From positions 1,923-9,370 of the forward strand of contig JACRLS010000086.1 in assembly GCA_016235225.1 (NCBI GenBank): DNA of 7,448 bases, written 5' to 3'. The translations under genes were made by a program, and so were the position numbers. Shown piece after piece: positions 7,127-7,448 of the stretch. The notes beneath the pieces are model-generated. The model searched no databases, was not told where the DNA came from, and saw only the letters and a list, made by a program, of their open reading frames with translations. Numbering within the stretch: the stretch's first letter is position 1; each line of letters starts with the position of its first letter. Source of the DNA: Nitrospirota bacterium. Its GTDB lineage: Bacteria > Nitrospirota > Nitrospiria > Nitrospirales > Nitrospiraceae.

Positions 7127-7448
7127 ATGATTGCCACGGTCGAATGGAAAGACGGCGCCGTCAGGCTCTTGGATCAGAGTCTGTTGCCGAATGAGGTCCG
7201 GTTTCTGGACTGTCGGGACTATGTTCAGGTGGCGACCGCCATTCGGGAACTCAAGGTGCGCGGCGCGCCGGCGATCGGGGTGACGGCGGCGATGGGAGTG
7301 GCCCTGGGCGCGCAGTCCATCGATGCGAACGACTACGAGAGCTTGGCCAAGGCCGTGCGGGCAATCGGGGATCACCTCGCGGCGACACGTCCCACCGCCG
7401 TCAACCTGTTCTGGGCTATCAGCCGGATGATGCAGACGCTCGATCACG
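7127..7448 (+). CDS. mtnA: S-methyl-5-thioribose-1-phosphate isomerase MtnA (3' end missing)
   Basis: MtnA converts 5-methylthioribose-1-phosphate to 5-methylthioribulose-1-phosphate, a cytoplasmic step of the methionine salvage pathway; it belongs to the eIF2B-alpha-like family. The first 107 codons are present and the frame is still open at the window edge; the full protein is normally about 340-360 residues, so roughly a third is seen. Family signatures are the start MIATVEWKDGAVRLLDQ, KVRGAPAIGVTAA (residues 43-55, substrate phosphate-binding region) and TRPTAVNLFWAI (87-98). The catalytic Cys and Asp lie beyond the window. ATG 7127 gives the expected family N-terminus; GGAG at 7111-7114 is 12 bases upstream, a little far for an ideal ribosome binding site. 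It starts 28 bases after the kinase gene stop, so it could be read from the same transcript, though no functional link to polysaccharide is known. The eIF2B relatives are a less likely identity given the strong MtnA-type motifs. Confidence 0.95.
   Translation, partial: MIATVEWKDGAVRLLDQSLLPNEVRFLDCRDYVQVATAIRELKVRGAPAIGVTAAMGVALGAQSIDANDYESLAKAVRAIGDHLAATRPTAVNLFWAISRMMQTLDH

Overview
This is a high-GC bacterial chromosome segment with five genes, all on the + strand. It holds no rRNA or tRNA gene, CRISPR array, insertion sequence or phage gene that I can see. The gene set and sequence style would fit a Gram-negative bacterium such as a Nitrospirota member. That is an impression from memory of family sequences, not proof, and no marker here fixes the taxon.

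Layout: (1) the 3' part of glmM (phosphoglucosamine mutase, peptidoglycan precursor supply), cut by the left window edge; (2) a full-length comEC/rec2-type DNA uptake channel; (3) a 221-base gap, richer in A/T in its middle, with a 10-bp tandem duplication, a possible hairpin and a consensus -35 box; (4) an HD-GYP protein with several substitutions at positions that normally bind metal or ligand; (5) about 30 bases later, a Wzz/Wzc-type polysaccharide co-polymerase fused to a BY (bacterial tyrosine) kinase, whose reading frame is broken once near its N-terminus; (6) the first 107 codons of mtnA (methylthioribose-1-phosphate isomerase, methionine salvage), cut by the right edge.

How they may work together: glmM and mtnA are housekeeping metabolism and comEC serves DNA uptake. 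The only pair with an obvious functional link is the HD-GYP protein and the Wzz/BY-kinase, which are tightly spaced. Cyclic-di-GMP turnover and control of exopolysaccharide length or export are commonly connected, so they may form a small surface-polysaccharide unit (inference). No glycosyltransferase, Wza-like export or phosphatase gene is inside the window.

I do not see a new biological system here. The observation most worth checking is the frameshift in the Wzz/BY-kinase gene (around 5340-5375). The conserved N-terminal membrane segment lies in one frame and the rest of the protein in another, and a single missing base would explain it. The variant HD-GYP motif and the short tyrosine tail of the kinase come next.
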